DNA of 64,000 nt from the NCBI GenBank assembly GCA_018343915.1, contig JABRWF010000001.1, positions 1,178,001-1,242,000 on the forward strand, read 5' to 3'. Numbering within the stretch: position 1 is the stretch's first letter; every line of letters starts with the position of its first letter. This DNA is from Agroathelia rolfsii (lineage: Eukaryota > Basidiomycota > Agaricomycetes > Amylocorticiales > Amylocorticiaceae). The translations under genes were made by a program, and so were the position numbers. The notes beneath the pieces were generated by a model. The model made no database searches, was not told the origin of the DNA, and saw nothing but the letters and a program-made list of their open reading frames with translations. This document shows, in pieces, positions 62,499 through 64,000 of the stretch.

Positions 62499-64000
62499 GT
62501 TGACTTGCATGTGCCCTGACAAGTGACATGCACGGTACCGTCGCCGAGATGGCGACCGCCGTTCATCGATGTTATGTCACCATGCATCGTTATCGGCGGC
62601 GGCCTGACAGCGCCCGACCATATGACGAGCATGAATTCAATGTAAACGACGATGACGATATCAGCGTATTGCATTTCGGTCCGGAGGCCCAAACCTTTCT
62701 CCTTTCCATTCCCTTCTCCCTTGTAACTTTCGATCTATCAACACCCTGCATTTCACGTACACTTTTTGATTTCTTTTTAGTCATTCATTCATATACATAC
62801 GCACGCACGCACATAAACATGCATAAACTGGATATACTACTTGCACGGGTTTAACATGACATTCATCCTTTTTCCATATACCAACAATATCGCAGCACAA
62901 TACCACACATCTACATCCATACATTACAATAATCGCAATCCGTTTTCATATCGTTCTCTGCTTAATGCTCCCATTTCCCTTTTCAGCTTACGAATACCTA
63001 GAAAGAAGCGAGCACAAACTAATCTACATTACAATATATCCTTTTTCTCTTAGTCCCCCCTTTCCGCGCACTATCCTCCAAGATTCACATGCTCGCCAGT
63101 TAGCTATGCTTTGCCATAGCGCTATGACGTGGCATGGCACAGGATACGGTGCGCGAGACGGTGCCGTCCCACGGCCTACTGTTATTCATACATGCCCCAC
63201 TCCACCCCCTCTGCCCCAGAGTTATATACCGGTCGGGTCTAGCTATGCTTATTGTGGTTATAAACATGTGCATGTGCTTCACTGTTACTCCTAAGAGACA
63301 GCACGCAGACAGCTGTCAGCGGTAAGAGAAGCACAAGGGGAATAAAGAATTCGAAGGCTTCGATGGAAAGTGGCGAATGGGACTGTCCGTGGTACTAGCA
63401 GCTGAGTAACAGGGAATAGAAGCACAAAAAGGAAGCAAATGAGGGGAATGGGTAGGAATCGGGGGTACCTGTCGCCTGTGTCAATAGTGGGTCGGGTGTG
63501 TGATCATGATGTGTAGCTGTGTGTGTGAGAGTAAGTCAGTATGGGCTTTATCGAACATAGTTGACCGATATGTTCAGTCTGATATACGATTTCACGAGGA
63601 ACGTACTACCACAGGGAGCCGGCCCTTTCGGCATTGACCGCTTGAGTCTATGTTGAGGATGAGCTGGATTATGGTTACAGATGCACATTAACATGCGCAC
63701 AAAACGATGAAGAGCTCCCTTGATATGAGCGTGTTGTGAAATCCTCGGGATTTACAGCGCTATATGATAGCTCTCAGCCCGACGCACGCACATATACTCA
63801 CTCAGCGTGTATTTGTCAGTCCATTATTGGCGTAAGTTCTAGAAAAATGCTGCGGGGAGCGAGCCGATTCAATTGTACATGTCATAGAACCGGACACTAT
63901 GCATAAGATTGCTCCCGCATCGATGTCATAGCTAGCAGTAGCTCTAGAGTGATTATCATCATTCGTTCCTTAATTCCGAGTTCTTGAACAAAGTTTAACA
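62499..64000. other. Downstream region without a supported gene
   Basis: Pyrimidine-rich up to about 63080 with a short (ACGC)n near 62800-62812, then ordinary sequence to the window edge. No frame with homology. A gene may begin or end outside the window. Confidence 0.45.

Overview
This 64 kb window reads as nuclear DNA of a filamentous basidiomycete, most likely an Agaricomycete. The genes are intron-rich, with mostly 50-70 nt GT-AG introns, CT-rich promoter stretches and no operons. The recognisable proteins are fungal: a Hog1-type MAP kinase, mitochondrial NADH-cytochrome b5 reductase, a Prm10-like exporter, a DUF6534 relic, an orphan multi-pass membrane family and an atypical G-alpha. 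I see no rRNA, tRNA, CRISPR array or complete transposon.

Layout. 0.5-2.9 kb (+): Prm10/ThrE-like membrane protein. 3.4-6.7 kb (-): methylcrotonoyl-CoA carboxylase biotin subunit. 7.0-8.5 kb (-): tRNA-dihydrouridine synthase 2. 8.9-10.2 kb (-): secreted GH53 endo-galactanase. 10.2-21 kb is an accessory block: a decayed DUF6534 gene (+), then a tandem minus-strand array of one orphan multi-pass membrane family made of a relic last exon, two apparently intact copies and one frameshifted copy. 21.5-36.7 kb is a housekeeping block: Hog1 (-), Mcr1 (+), a UBP2/USP25-like deubiquitinase (+), a small coiled-coil protein (-), THO subunit Hpr1/THOC1 (+) and UDP-glucose 4-epimerase (+). 37.8-39.3 kb (-): PP2A methylesterase. 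39.8-40.8 kb (+): a dispersed, decayed fifth member of the membrane family. 42.2-43.7 kb (+): RCC1-repeat protein. 44.1-46.3 kb (-): MFS sugar transporter. 48.4-49.6 kb (-): alpha/beta hydrolase. 50.8-52.2 kb (-): unknown protein. 52.8-54.9 kb (-): mucin-like single-pass membrane protein. 54.9-59.6 kb: gene-poor. 59.6-62.5 kb (+): atypical G-alpha with a changed switch II. 62.5-64 kb: no gene seen.

The genes do not form one pathway. GH53 galactanase, UDP-glucose 4-epimerase and the sugar transporter could all bear on galactose use, but they are far apart and nothing shows co-regulation. The most informative features are the birth-and-death snapshot of the membrane family (relic, intact, frameshifted and dispersed-decayed copies), the G-alpha lacking the catalytic switch II glutamine, and a possible 3-nt microexon in the sugar transporter. 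I found no convincing new defence or mobile system. Exon joins given here were inferred by eye from splice motifs and family conservation.
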